Source: JAUYIV01 sp035464675
GTDB taxonomy: Bacteria > Actinomycetota > Acidimicrobiia > Spongiisociales > UBA11373
Reading direction: 5' to 3'
Length of the DNA stretch: 64,000 nucleotides
NCBI GenBank assembly: GCA_035464675.1
Contig: DATHSA010000046.1
Coordinates: 8,324 to 72,323 of the forward strand
Shown here: positions 15,657-24,168 of the stretch, piece by piece
How positions within the stretch are numbered: position 1 is the first letter of the stretch
Layout: each line of letters begins with the position of its first letter
Notes under the pieces: model-generated
Databases searched by the model: none
What the model saw: the letters and a program-made list of their open reading frames with translations, nothing else
Told to the model about the DNA's origin: nothing
Position numbers and translations under genes: made by a program

Positions 15657-18278
15657 CTATCGCTTCGTGTCCGCCAGGGTCTTGCCCACCGCCACGTCGG
15701 CCACCAACGGGACCTCCAGGTCGACGACGCCCTCCATGATCTCGACCACGATGGCCGCCACTTCCCCGGCGTCGCCCTCCGGTGCCTCGAGCACCAATTC
15801 GTCGTGTACCTGGAGCAGCATCATCGCGTCGTTGCCGGCGAGGGCCGTATCGAGGTCGATCATCGCCTTCTTGATGATGTCGGCCGCCGAACCCTGGATG
15901 GGGGCGTTCAGTGCCATCCGCTCCCCGCTCTGACGCTCCCGGAAGTTCCCGGAGGTCAACTCGGGCAGGTAGCGGCGACGACCCAGGAGGGTCTCGGTGT
16001 ATCCGCTGTTGCGGGCCTCGCTGACGATCCCCGACATGAACTCCTTGACCCCGGGGAACTGCGAGAAGTAGGCCTCCATGTGCTGCTTGGCCTCTTCGGC
16101 GGGGATCTCGAGCCGTTGACCCAGCCCGTAGGCCTCCATGCCGTAGAGGAGGCCGAAGTTGATGACCTTCGCCCGGCGCCGCATGTCCGGATCCACATCC
16201 TTCGAATCGACCCCGAACACCCGGGCGGCAGTGGCGGTATGGATGTCGTCCCCGGAGGCGAACGCCTCGACGAGTGCCGACTCGCCGCTCAGGTGAGCCA
16301 GGATCCGCAACTCGATCTGGCTGTAGTCGGCGACCACGAAGGTGTGGCCCTCCGACGCGGCGAACGCCCGACGGATCGTACGCCCCTCCTCGGAGCGGAT
16401 GGGAATGTTCTGCATGTTGGGCTGCTCCGACGAGATGCGGCCGGTCGCCGCACCGGTCTGGTTGAAGATGCAGTGGATCCGGCCGTCCTCGGCGATCAAG
16501 GGGAGCAGCCCGTCGACATAGGTGGAGCGGAGCTTCTCCAGCTCGCGGAATGCCAGGAGGTGCTCGACGATCGGATGGTCGTCCGCCATCTTCTGGAGAG
16601 TGCTTGCGTCCGTCGAGGGCTGCCCCTTGGGCGTCTTCTTCAGGATCGGAAGGCCGAGGCGCTCGAACAGCACTTCGCGCAGTTGCAGGGTGGAGTTGAC
16701 GTTGAATGGCTCTCCCGCGAATCCATAGATCTTCTTCTCCAGGGTCGCCAGACGATCCCGCAGGCTCTCCCCCAGCTCCTCGAGGTACTCGCGGTCCACT
16801 CCGATACCTGCCTCCTCCATTCGGGCAAGCACCCGGACCAGCGGCAACTCCACCTCGCGGAACAAGGTCAGCCCCCCACGAGCGTCGAGTTGGCCGGTCA
16901 ATGGCTCGACGAGCCGCGCCACGGCAGCGGCCCGCCGGCCTGCCGATCCCACGTCGGGTCCCGATGCCTCGAACTCGAGCGTCCCCTGGGGTCCGTCGTC
17001 TCCCGTCTCCCCCTCGGGCTCGATCTCGAGCCCGAGCACGCGCCCGGCCAGGTCACTCAGCGGTTGGGTGCCCCCAGCGGGATTGATCAGATACGCGGCG
17101 AGCGCCGTGTCGAATGCCAGGCCCCTGAAGTCGAGATCGGCCTCGAGCAGGGCCCGGACCAGTGGCTTGGCGTCGTGAAGAGCCTTCGGAGTGCCTGGAT
17201 CCGCAAGCGCATCGCCGAGGTCGCCGAAGCGATCGAACGGGACGAAGGTCGCCTCGTCGCCGTCGCCCGCGACGGCGACGCCCACCAGGTCCCCCGACTC
17301 CCAGACCGGTTCGATCGCCAGGACGGATCCCGCCGAACCCGCGATCGCGTCGGCCCCCGACCCCGTGCTGACCTCGACCTGCAGCGTCTCGTCCTGCTCG
17401 GGTGCGCCACCTCCCCCGACCTCCTGGAGGCGCTGCCACAGCGACCGGAATGCGAGCCCGTCGAACACCCGGCGCACCTCCTGCGGATCCCACGGGGCGA
17501 GCCGCATGCTCTCGATGTCGACGTCGACCGGGACGTCGGAGACGAGGCGGATCAGATCCCGATTGAGGTACACCTGCTCTCGCGAGGCGTCGAGGTTCTC
17601 CTTGAGCCTGGGGGTCTGCTCATCGAGGTGCTCATAGATCCCCTCGATGTCCCCGTACCCGGACACGAGCCTGGACGCCGTCTTCTCCCCGACCCCCGGA
17701 ACTCCCGGAAGATTGTCGGAGGTGTCTCCGCGCAGCGCCGCGTAGTCCGCGTATTGGTCGGGGCGAATCCCGTACCTCTCCTCCACGTAGGAGGCATCGG
17801 CGACGATCGTGTCGGAGATCCCGCGCCGGGTGTAGTAGACACGGATGGGGCCCTCGATCAACTGGAAGGCGTCACGGTCACCGGTCACGATCAAGACGTC
17901 CCACCCCTCGGACCCGGCCTTGCCCGCGATCGTGGCGATGATGTCGTCCGCCTCCCAGCCCGGTGCCTCGAACTGCGCGAGGTTCAAGACGTCGGCGACC
18001 TCGCGAATCAGCGGCAACTGGCTCCTGAAGAGGTCGGGGGCCGCATCGCGCTGCGCCTTGTACTCCTGGTACCTCTCGCTGCGGAACGTGGCGACGGGCG
18101 TGTCCCACGCCACCGCGAGCGCGTCGGGGTGCTCGTCGTCGAGGAGCTTGATGAGCATCGACGTGAAGCCGTACACCGCGTTGGTGACCTGACCGGTCGG
18201 GGTCGCCAGGTCCGACGGCAGTGCGAAGAAGGCGCGATATGCGAGCGAATGTCCGTCGATCAGGGCGAGGGTCGGCAC
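15657..18278 (-). CDS. polA: DNA polymerase I
   Basis: 873 aa. The N-terminal 5'-3' exonuclease (DGHSLAYRAFFALP, EADDIIA, GVPGVGEKTA) is followed by a vestigial 3'-5' exonuclease domain and a family A polymerase (DYSQIELRILAHLSGE, the finger helix INFGLLYGM, and QVHDELVLE). In the middle domain the metal-binding D-x-E motif is replaced by LAIEP, so proofreading is probably absent, as in mycobacterial and Thermus enzymes. It fills gaps in excision repair and removes Okazaki primers. The GTG start has TACCAT seven bases upstream and no ribosome binding site, pointing to a leaderless message. Confidence 0.97.
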   Translation of the reverse strand: MPTLALIDGHSLAYRAFFALPSDLATPTGQVTNAVYGFTSMLIKLLDDEHPDALAVAWDTPVATFRSERYQEYKAQRDAAPDLFRSQLPLIREVADVLNLAQFEAPGWEADDIIATIAGKAGSEGWDVLIVTGDRDAFQLIEGPIRVYYTRRGISDTIVADASYVEERYGIRPDQYADYAALRGDTSDNLPGVPGVGEKTASRLVSGYGDIEGIYEHLDEQTPRLKENLDASREQVYLNRDLIRLVSDVPVDVDIESMRLAPWDPQEVRRVFDGLAFRSLWQRLQEVGGGGAPEQDETLQVEVSTGSGADAIAGSAGSVLAIEPVWESGDLVGVAVAGDGDEATFVPFDRFGDLGDALADPGTPKALHDAKPLVRALLEADLDFRGLAFDTALAAYLINPAGGTQPLSDLAGRVLGLEIEPEGETGDDGPQGTLEFEASGPDVGSAGRRAAAVARLVEPLTGQLDARGGLTLFREVELPLVRVLARMEEAGIGVDREYLEELGESLRDRLATLEKKIYGFAGEPFNVNSTLQLREVLFERLGLPILKKTPKGQPSTDASTLQKMADDHPIVEHLLAFRELEKLRSTYVDGLLPLIAEDGRIHCIFNQTGAATGRISSEQPNMQNIPIRSEEGRTIRRAFAASEGHTFVVADYSQIELRILAHLSGESALVEAFASGDDIHTATAARVFGVDSKDVDPDMRRRAKVINFGLLYGMEAYGLGQRLEIPAEEAKQHMEAYFSQFPGVKEFMSGIVSEARNSGYTETLLGRRRYLPELTSGNFRERQSGERMALNAPIQGSAADIIKKAMIDLDTALAGNDAMMLLQVHDELVLEAPEGDAGEVAAIVVEIMEGVVDLEVPLVADVAVGKTLADTKR

Positions 18279-18301
18279 GAGGTCGATGGTAGGGGGAACC
18301 G

Positions 18302-18336
18302 GTTACCCGTTCCCCGTTACCCGTTGCCCGCCACCC
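18302..18336 (+). repeat. Period-7 array, 5 units (GTTNCCC type)
   Basis: Five units in exact register: GTTACCC, GTTCCCC, GTTACCC, GTTGCCC, GCCACCC. It fills the gap between the polA start and the end of the next minus-strand gene. Confidence 0.65.
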
Positions 18337-18342
18337 GCGCGC

Positions 18343-18612
18343 CTAGAGCTTCTCGAGCAACCGGGCGCGGCGCTGCTCGAGGTGTTCGATGCGATCCCGC
18401 AGCCTGGCGACCACCTTGCCGGCGCGATCGACGTCAGACGACGTGATCCGAGCATCCTCACGCTCGATGGGGCCGCCGACGGCGGCATCCCGGCGAGCGT
18501 CGTCGTCGAGGTGTCGATGGATGCGCAACTCCTCCTCGGCGAGGCGGAGTTCCTCGCGGAGACGCGCGATCTCATCGTTGATCCCGAACAGGCGGCGCTC
18601 GATTCGGCTCAT
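18343..18612 (-). CDS. Small coiled-coil protein of unknown function
   Basis: 89 aa, almost entirely heptad-rich helix: residues 1-30 (SRIERRLFGINDEIARLREELRLAEEEL in part) and 60-89 (KVVARLRDRIEHLEQRRARL), split by an acidic linker. The composition is strongly charged with no cysteines, signal peptide or membrane segment. The ATG at 18612 was chosen because the coiled coil starts there and TACCTT lies eight bases upstream; the longer frame adds arginine-rich sequence that looks non-coding. I do not recognise a family. It precedes polA on the same strand and is separated from it by a heptamer array. Confidence 0.6.
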   Translation of the reverse strand: MSRIERRLFGINDEIARLREELRLAEEELRIHRHLDDDARRDAAVGGPIEREDARITSSDVDRAGKVVARLRDRIEHLEQRRARLLEKL

Positions 18613-18939
18613 CGCCGCGGAAGGTATCAGCCCTTGGGAGAGGGCCGAAGGCCGAAGGCAGAGATCAGAGAGGAGATCAGCTCGACCGCGCTCCCCACGG
18701 CGAAGACGCCCGGCCCCCGTCGAGGGCACAGTGGCCGGGCATCCTCATCGCTCGCCGGGCGGTCAGGTCGGGCTCGCCTTCGGTGAGGGCGCCCCACCGG
18801 GAGCACCCAGGCGAAACCATGCCCGGACCGCGTCTCCGTTCGACTGATCGGTGATCGATCGCACGGCATCGGCGAACCGCCGTGTGACCTTCTTTGGGAA
18901 CATGGAGGGCGCGGCTGCTCCTTATCATTCCGTGACTTC
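18613..18939 (+). other. 327-base gap without a recognisable gene
   Basis: No frame here looks coding. It contains one strong stem (GCCCGGC near 18708 with GCCGGGC near 18735) and a smaller hairpin, CTCGCC-TTC-GGTGAG near 18774. I compared it by eye with the SRP RNA, RNase P and 6S consensus elements and found no match. Its right end carries the probable promoter of the tRNA. Confidence 0.35.
18923..18928 (+). promoter_or_regulatory. Probable -10 box of tRNA-Leu
   Basis: TATCAT, 11 bases before the mature tRNA 5' end. No good -35 hexamer is seen at 16-18 bases. Confidence 0.35.
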
Positions 18940-19022
18940 GCCGGGATGGCGGAATGGCAGACGCGGCGGACTCAAAATCCGCTGGGCGCAAGCCCGTGGG
19001 GGTTCGAATCCCCCTCCCGGTA
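18940..19022 (+). tRNA. tRNA-Leu (anticodon CAA)
   Basis: An 83-nt cloverleaf. The acceptor stem GCCGGGA pairs with TCCCGGT (one G-U). The anticodon stem GCGGA/TCCGC holds loop CTCAAAA with CAA at 34-36, so it reads UUG. A long variable arm (CTGGGCGCAAGCCCGT) marks it as class II. The T arm GGGGGTTCGAATCCCCC is canonical. The 3' CCA is not fully encoded (ACCG follows). It lies head-on to nadE. Confidence 0.97.
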
Positions 19023-19035
19023 CCGACGGGAAGGA

Positions 19036-20754
19036 TCAGGAATCCTGGTCCTGGCCGTACCGGTTCGTGATCGGCAGCCGTCGGTCCCGACCCAGTGCCT
19101 TCGTCGTGATCTTCACGCCAGGAGCAGCCTGGCGACGCTTGTATTCGTTACGGTCGACCAGTCGCGTGATCCGCTCGACCAGGGCGCGCTCGAATCCCGA
19201 TGCGACGATCTCGTCTGCAGTCTGATCCCCCTCTATGTAGCGCATGAGGATCGGGTCGAGCACCTCGTAGGGGGGGAGGCTGTCTGTGTCGAGCTGGCCG
19301 AGCCTGAGTTCCGCCGACGGCGGCTTGTCGATCACGGCCCGGGGGATCACGTCCCCGGCGCGGTTGCGCCACTCGGCGATCCGGAATATGAGCGTCTTGT
19401 AGACGTCCTTCAGCACCGCATACCCACCGACCATGTCGCCGTACAGCGTGGCGTAGCCCACCGACATCTCGGACTTGTTCCCGGTGGCGACGACCATCCC
19501 GCCGAACTTGTTCGACAACGCCATCAGAATCGCCCCCCGGACACGGGCCTGCAGGTTCTCCTCGGTCACGTCCTCTTCGGTCTCCTGGAACACCCCGGAC
19601 AGGGCCTCGAGGAAACCCTCGAACGGGGGCTCGATCGAGATCTCGTCGAATCGGATCCCCAGGTTCTCGGCGAGGGCACGGGAGTCGGACACCGAGCCGT
19701 CGGACGAGTAGCGCGACGGCATCGTCACCCCCCAGACGGACTCGGGTCCCAGCGCATCCGCCGCGATCGCCGCCGTGAGCGACGAGTCGATCCCGCCGGA
19801 GAGCCCGACCACGACGTTCTCGAATCTGTTCTTGCGGGTGTAGTCACGCAGCCCCGTGACGAGCGCGCGATACACCTCTTCCTCCTCCCCCATCGGTTCG
19901 TACGACTCCGGCGGGGTCTCGGGTTCGCCTTCCAGGAGATCTCCCGAGACGATCGTCAGCGCATCCACGTCGGCCCTGCCGCTCTCCGGAAGGGGCACGT
20001 CCACCCAGAACAGATCCTCTTCGAACTGCGGGGCCCGGTACAGCAACTCACCGCCGGCGGCGAACACCATGCTCTGGCCGTCGAAGACCAGTTCGTCCTG
20101 CCCTCCGACCGCATTCAGGTAGACGACGGGGAGCCCGTACGCGCGGGAGCGGTCGGCGATCATCTTCTCCCTCTCCGCCCCCTTGCCCCGGTGGTAGGGC
20201 GACCCATTGATGTTGAGGAGGATGTCCGCTCCACCCTTTGCCTGAGCAGCCGGAGGACCGTCGGGAACCCAGATGTCCTCACAGACCGACACGCCGACGA
20301 TCGCTCCGTTGATCTCCCAGAGGGCGTCCGGTCGCTGGCCTGCTGCGAAGTAGCGGTCCTCGTCGAACACCCCGTAGTTCGGGAGCAGACATTTGTGGTA
20401 GATCCCTCGCACCTTCCCCTCGGCGAGCAGGGCGGCGGCGTTGTGGACCCGGTTGTGGCCCGCATCGTCGCGCCTCGAATTCCGGGATCGATCGACGAAC
20501 CCCACGACCGACGCGGTGGATCCGGCCCCGGAGGCCAGGAAACGAAGCTCCGCGATGTTGGCGCTCACAAAGCCTTCCCGGAGCACGAGGTCCTCCGGCG
20601 GGTACCCGGTGACCGCGAGTTCGGGGAACAGCAGAACATCGGCCTGGATGTCCTCGGCCCATCGCATCGCCTCGGCGATACGGGCGACGTTGCCGTCTAT
20701 GTCGCCGACGACGAGGTCGATCTGGGCGCCCGCGACACGGAGGAAGTCGGTCAT
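19036..20754 (-). CDS. nadE: Glutamine-dependent NAD+ synthetase
   Basis: 572 aa. The N-terminal nitrilase-fold glutaminase has the catalytic triad visible as FPELAVTGYPPED (Glu), YHKCLLPNYGVFDE (Lys) and VSVCEDIW (Cys). The C-terminal synthetase carries the pyrophosphatase loop GLSGGIDSS (about 305-313) and KPPSAELR. It converts nicotinate adenine dinucleotide to NAD+ using ammonia channelled from glutamine. It is shorter than the mycobacterial type (about 680 aa) and matches the common bacterial two-domain form. TAGCCT lies nine bases before the ATG. It ends 14 bases from tRNA-Leu on the opposite strand. Confidence 0.96.
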   Translation of the reverse strand: MTDFLRVAGAQIDLVVGDIDGNVARIAEAMRWAEDIQADVLLFPELAVTGYPPEDLVLREGFVSANIAELRFLASGAGSTASVVGFVDRSRNSRRDDAGHNRVHNAAALLAEGKVRGIYHKCLLPNYGVFDEDRYFAAGQRPDALWEINGAIVGVSVCEDIWVPDGPPAAQAKGGADILLNINGSPYHRGKGAEREKMIADRSRAYGLPVVYLNAVGGQDELVFDGQSMVFAAGGELLYRAPQFEEDLFWVDVPLPESGRADVDALTIVSGDLLEGEPETPPESYEPMGEEEEVYRALVTGLRDYTRKNRFENVVVGLSGGIDSSLTAAIAADALGPESVWGVTMPSRYSSDGSVSDSRALAENLGIRFDEISIEPPFEGFLEALSGVFQETEEDVTEENLQARVRGAILMALSNKFGGMVVATGNKSEMSVGYATLYGDMVGGYAVLKDVYKTLIFRIAEWRNRAGDVIPRAVIDKPPSAELRLGQLDTDSLPPYEVLDPILMRYIEGDQTADEIVASGFERALVERITRLVDRNEYKRRQAAPGVKITTKALGRDRRLPITNRYGQDQDS

Positions 20755-20786
20755 TGGCGCGCGAGGCTAACTGCGCAGGCTTCGAC

Positions 20787-22208
20787 TCATGCGTTCGGAG
20801 CCGCGTCGCCCTGCCGTTGGCTGCTCTCCGCGCGTTGCCCGCTCCCAAGCACCACACGGATCAGCGTTCCGCCCTCCGGCTTCGCTTCGACCTCGGTCCG
20901 GCCCCCCATGGCGTCCACCAGCTCACGGACAATCGCCAGGCCGAGACCGCTCCCCTCCGGACGAAGCGGTCGATACCGGGTGGTCACATAGAGGCGTTCG
21001 AAGATGTGCGGAATGTCGGCCGCGTCGATGCCGGGGCCGGTGTCTGAGACCTCGACGGCGAGGCCTGCCGGATGATGTCTCAGGACCAGGCGGACGCGAC
21101 CGGTCTCCGGCGTATAGCGGAGTGCGTTCTCCAGCAGGTTCCCGGCGATCTGGGCGACCCGATCAGGGTCGATGTCGACCACGCCGACATCGGCAAGATC
21201 CGTCTCGAGCCGCACCCGCGCAGCGTCGGCACGCGGCCGAAAACCCTGGACCACGCCCGCCAGATGCTTCGCGAGATCCACCTGCTCTGGTCGCAGGCTG
21301 AACTCTCGGGCCTCGAGCCTGGCGAGAAGCATCAGGTCTTCGACCAGCCTGCCAAGCCGCGAGGCCTCGGTCCCGAGGACAGCCGCCACGCGATCCATGT
21401 CGTCGGGCGACACCCGATCCTCCTGAATCGCCTCGGCGTAGCCCGCAATGGTGGTGAGCGGGGTGCGCAGATCGTGCCCCACGGAGACCAGGAACTCGCG
21501 CTCTCGGCGCCGTGCCTCCTCGAGTTGAATCGCCATCTGGTTGAACGCCTGGGCCACGGCGGCCACTTCGTCGCTGCCTTCCAGTTGCACCCGCGCGGAG
21601 AAGTCGCCCCGCGCGATCCCATCCGAGGCCATCCGCAGGGCGTCGAGCCGCCGGCCTGCGACCGATGCGAACCATCCGGCGAGAAGTGCTGCGAGAAGCA
21701 CCGCCAGGACGAGAGCCCACGCGAATCTGCCCAGTACATCTCGCCACGGAACGAGGTCGAGCGTCGTCCCGATCACGACCACCACCGTCCCCCGCTCACC
21801 AACCCGGAACGGCTGTGCCACCACCAGGACATCGGTTCCCTCGACCGTCGCATCGAAGTGGATGGGGCCGGTCAGGTCGGCGAGGTCCGGAACGAGGTCG
21901 ATGAGGACCGCGCCGTCACTCAGGACGGTGACGGTCCCGCGGGGCCCGACGATCGCCGCCTCCACGTAGTCGTGACCACCGATCGAAGCCACGGTGGCGA
22001 GCACCACCGCGAGGCTGCGGCCGGGCGAATCCGATGTTCGGGCCAGGTCGGCCTCCACTATCCGCGCCGTGGCGTTCGCCTGACGAAGGAACTCCTGTCG
22101 CTCGGAGTTCTCCAGGGATCTGTTGATCAACACTGCGGCGGCAAGCCCGCCGACGGCGAGCGTGACCACCGCCACCGCGACCATTCCCCAGAAGAACCGC
22201 CTTCTCAC
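20787..22208 (-). CDS. Sensor histidine kinase
   Basis: 473 aa. Two transmembrane helices (about 5-28 and 165-188) enclose an extracytoplasmic sensor of about 135 residues. A HAMP segment follows, then HisKA with the phospho-accepting site SVGHDLRTPL and a HATPase with NLLENALRY (N box), SDTGPGI (G1), FERLY (F box) and GSGLGLAIV (G2). The GTG at 22208 is preceded by GGAGGAG at seven bases, so I prefer it to the longer frame. It is the partner of the response regulator at 22468-23142, but 259 bases of repeat-rich DNA separate the two genes. The signal sensed is unknown. Confidence 0.93.
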   Translation of the reverse strand: MRRRFFWGMVAVAVVTLAVGGLAAAVLINRSLENSERQEFLRQANATARIVEADLARTSDSPGRSLAVVLATVASIGGHDYVEAAIVGPRGTVTVLSDGAVLIDLVPDLADLTGPIHFDATVEGTDVLVVAQPFRVGERGTVVVVIGTTLDLVPWRDVLGRFAWALVLAVLLAALLAGWFASVAGRRLDALRMASDGIARGDFSARVQLEGSDEVAAVAQAFNQMAIQLEEARRREREFLVSVGHDLRTPLTTIAGYAEAIQEDRVSPDDMDRVAAVLGTEASRLGRLVEDLMLLARLEAREFSLRPEQVDLAKHLAGVVQGFRPRADAARVRLETDLADVGVVDIDPDRVAQIAGNLLENALRYTPETGRVRLVLRHHPAGLAVEVSDTGPGIDAADIPHIFERLYVTTRYRPLRPEGSGLGLAIVRELVDAMGGRTEVEAKPEGGTLIRVVLGSGQRAESSQRQGDAAPNA

Positions 22209-22261
22209 GCTATCTCCTCCCGGGCCGACTTCGGCGGCTCCGCCGCCGAACAGACGCCGGA

Positions 22262-22354
22262 AGCGGGCGGTTTGATGGGCGATGGCCACCGATCAGTCTG
22301 TAGCTTGTCACAAGCCACAGACTGATCTCCCGTAGAGCCGATCAAACCGCCCAC
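22262..22354. repeat. Nested palindrome in the two-component operon
   Basis: The inner arms GATCAGTCTGTAGCTTGT (22291-22308) and its complement (22310-22327) match at 17 of 18 positions and almost touch. Outer arms GGGCGGTTTGAT (22265-22276) and ATCAAACCGCCC (22340-22351) match at all 12. Transcribed from the minus strand it would form a long two-storey hairpin between the regulator stop and the kinase start. Confidence 0.75.
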
Positions 22355-22372
22355 TTAGGCCCTCCTCCGCCA

Positions 22373-22392
22373 CGTGGGGCCCCAACCCCACG
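22373..22392 (+). repeat. GGGG/CCCC stem-loop, copy 1
   Basis: Stem CGTGGGG/CCCCACG (7 bp) with loop CCCCAA. It is one of four intergenic copies in the window sharing the core GGGGCCCCAACCCC, each with a different but complementary outer stem. Confidence 0.65.
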
Positions 22393-22451
22393 GCGGCCGT
22401 CACGATCCCGGCCATCAGCCTCCTCACGACGGGTGAAAGGCGTCGAGACTC

Positions 22452-22465
22452 GGGCGACGGGCGAC
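22452..22465 (-). repeat. Period-7 array, 2 units
   Basis: Two GGGCGAC units on the plus strand, ending two bases from the response regulator stop codon. It is short and weak alone, but in register with the same unit found elsewhere. Confidence 0.35.
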
Positions 22466-22467
22466 CC

Positions 22468-23142
22468 TCACGATTCCGCAATCCGGTATCCGACACCCCA
22501 TACCGTCTCGATGGGGATGCCTTCGAGCTTCTTGCGGAGTTGGCGGATGTGAACGTCGACGGTTCGAGTCTCGCCGACATAGTCGTATCCCCAGACCCCC
22601 TCGAGGATCTGGGCACGGGACAGCGCCAGCCCGGCGTTCTCGGCGAGATACCACAGCAGGTCGAATTCTCTCGCGGTGGGGCGAACGACCTCCCCGGAGG
22701 GGACCCGCACCTCGCGGCGCCCCGAATCGACCTCGAAACCGGAGACCTCGATCGTCGAAGGGGCTCGCGGCGGCTCCTCGGCCCGGCGCAACACCGCCCG
22801 CACCCGGGCCACCAGTTCACGGGGTGAGAAGGGCTTCGTCAGGTAGTCGTCCGCGCCGATCTCGAGGCCGACCACCTTGTCCACCTCGGTGTCCCGGGCG
22901 GTGAGCATGATCACCGGGACGTCGGACCACGATCGGATTCGCCGGCAGACCTCGATCCCGTCCATTCCCGGGAGCCCCAGGTCCAGAAGCACCACGCGAG
23001 GATCGCGATCGCGCGCTGCGTCGAGGCCCCGCTCCCCATCGGACGCGTGGATGAGCCGAAAGCCCTCCTGCTCGAAGTACATCCGAACGAGATCGGCGAT
23101 GGCCTCCTCGTCCTCGATGAGGAGGATGGTCCCTCGCGTCAT
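22468..23142 (-). CDS. OmpR/PhoB-family response regulator
   Basis: 224 aa. The receiver has the acidic pair in LIEDEE, phospho-acceptor Asp in VVLLDLGLPGMDG, the switch Thr in MLTARD, and the KPFSPRELVARV lysine motif. The C-terminal winged helix (RPTAREFDLLWYLAENAG ... VDVHIRQLRKKLEG) binds DNA. It is translated first in the operon, and the kinase gene follows. An imperfect inverted repeat at 23174-23195 lies upstream and could be its own operator. Target genes are unknown. Confidence 0.95.
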   Translation of the reverse strand: MTRGTILLIEDEEAIADLVRMYFEQEGFRLIHASDGERGLDAARDRDPRVVLLDLGLPGMDGIEVCRRIRSWSDVPVIMLTARDTEVDKVVGLEIGADDYLTKPFSPRELVARVRAVLRRAEEPPRAPSTIEVSGFEVDSGRREVRVPSGEVVRPTAREFDLLWYLAENAGLALSRAQILEGVWGYDYVGETRTVDVHIRQLRKKLEGIPIETVWGVGYRIAES

Positions 23143-23173
23143 CGCATCGTCATCGGTCGCTGCATACGTCGAC

Positions 23174-23195
23174 TTTCGGACGGGATTGTTCGAAA
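23174..23195. promoter_or_regulatory. Operator-like inverted repeat upstream of the response regulator
   Basis: TTTCGGAC, six bases, GTTCGAAA: 7 of 8 positions are complementary. It lies 32-53 bases before the regulator ATG. The spacer is six, not four, so it is not a standard Gram-positive LexA box. Confidence 0.35.
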
Positions 23196-23202
23196 ACTGT
23201 GA

Positions 23203-24168
23203 TCAGGGGGTGTCGGAACCGCCGAAGGCGGCGAGAGGAAGGTTCCGCACCTCCGCACTCGCCGAACCTCCGGCCCAGCGTATCTCCACACCGCTTCCTG
23301 GTTCCACTTCGCGGCGCACCATCGCCAGCGCCACGGGGGCCCGCAGCTCCATGGACTCGCCCACCGACGTGATAGTGCCGACGGGGTCTCCACCACTGAC
23401 CACCTCCGCGCCGGGCGGTGGCAGCACTGTGTCACGCAGCACGATGCCCCTCAGGTGGCGATTGACACGGCCCCTGGAGTCGATCCTCGCCACCAGCTCC
23501 TGGCCCAGATAACACCCCTTCGTGAAGGAGACGGCCTCGGGGACGAGCCCGGTCTCCTGCGGGATGGTCGACTCGTCCACGTCGATGCCCATGACGGGCT
23601 CCCCTGCCTCGATGCGAACCGCGGTCTCGGCGATCGTTCCGATCGGCGTGGCCCCTGCCGCGTCCAGCCCGGCGTCGCCTGCCGTGAGATATCGGGGCAC
23701 TCCGACGGGCAACGCGGCGACGAGGACCTGATCTTCATCACGCCACCCGACGGGCGGAACGTGCCCTGCCGCCCGGAGGACGTCGGCCGACCCCGGTCCC
23801 CACAACACGGCCACCGGACGCCCATCCAGGCTGATCGTCGCATCGACCCGGAAGCGGAATCGCTCCAACTGCTCGACCACGACTGCTCCTTGCCCCCGGT
23901 CCGAGACGAGGCCGACACGATCCTCGCCCCGGAGCACCCAGAGCAGCGCCTTCAGCTTGCCCCTGGGCTCCAGAAGCAATGAACGGGCGATCGAACCGGG
24001 CTCCATCGCGGCGATGTCCTGGCTCAGCTGCCCGTCGAGGAAGGACACTGCGTCGTCGCCGGTGACCCACGTGAGGTCGTGCGAGCCGGCTGCCAGGCCC
24101 GCGCCCCCACGGGCGGCGAGGTACTCGCCCGTCACGTCCCCGTACGAAGGCTGCCTCACCGCGCTCAC
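23203..24168 (-). CDS. ygfZ: YgfZ/GcvT-family folate-binding protein
   Basis: 321 aa. The signature KGCYLGQE (with the conserved cysteine) places it in the YgfZ/IbaA57 group, a paralogue of the glycine cleavage T protein. YgfZ binds tetrahydrofolate and supports assembly or repair of certain Fe-S enzymes such as MiaB. The GTG at 24168 overlaps the ccdA stop as GTGA; the long upstream extension of the frame is antisense to nothing and overlaps ccdA, so it is not real. It is probably co-translated with ccdA, a plausible link through redox and Fe-S maturation. Confidence 0.9.
   Translation of the reverse strand: MSAVRQPSYGDVTGEYLAARGGAGLAAGSHDLTWVTGDDAVSFLDGQLSQDIAAMEPGSIARSLLLEPRGKLKALLWVLRGEDRVGLVSDRGQGAVVVEQLERFRFRVDATISLDGRPVAVLWGPGSADVLRAAGHVPPVGWRDEDQVLVAALPVGVPRYLTAGDAGLDAAGATPIGTIAETAVRIEAGEPVMGIDVDESTIPQETGLVPEAVSFTKGCYLGQELVARIDSRGRVNRHLRGIVLRDTVLPPPGAEVVSGGDPVGTITSVGESMELRAPVALAMVRREVEPGSGVEIRWAGGSASAEVRNLPLAAFGGSDTP

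Noticed and set aside
18627..18869. Possible 80-aa minus-strand gene before the coiled-coil protein
   Set aside because: Arg/Pro-rich composition, no start signal, and no domain; it looks non-coding.
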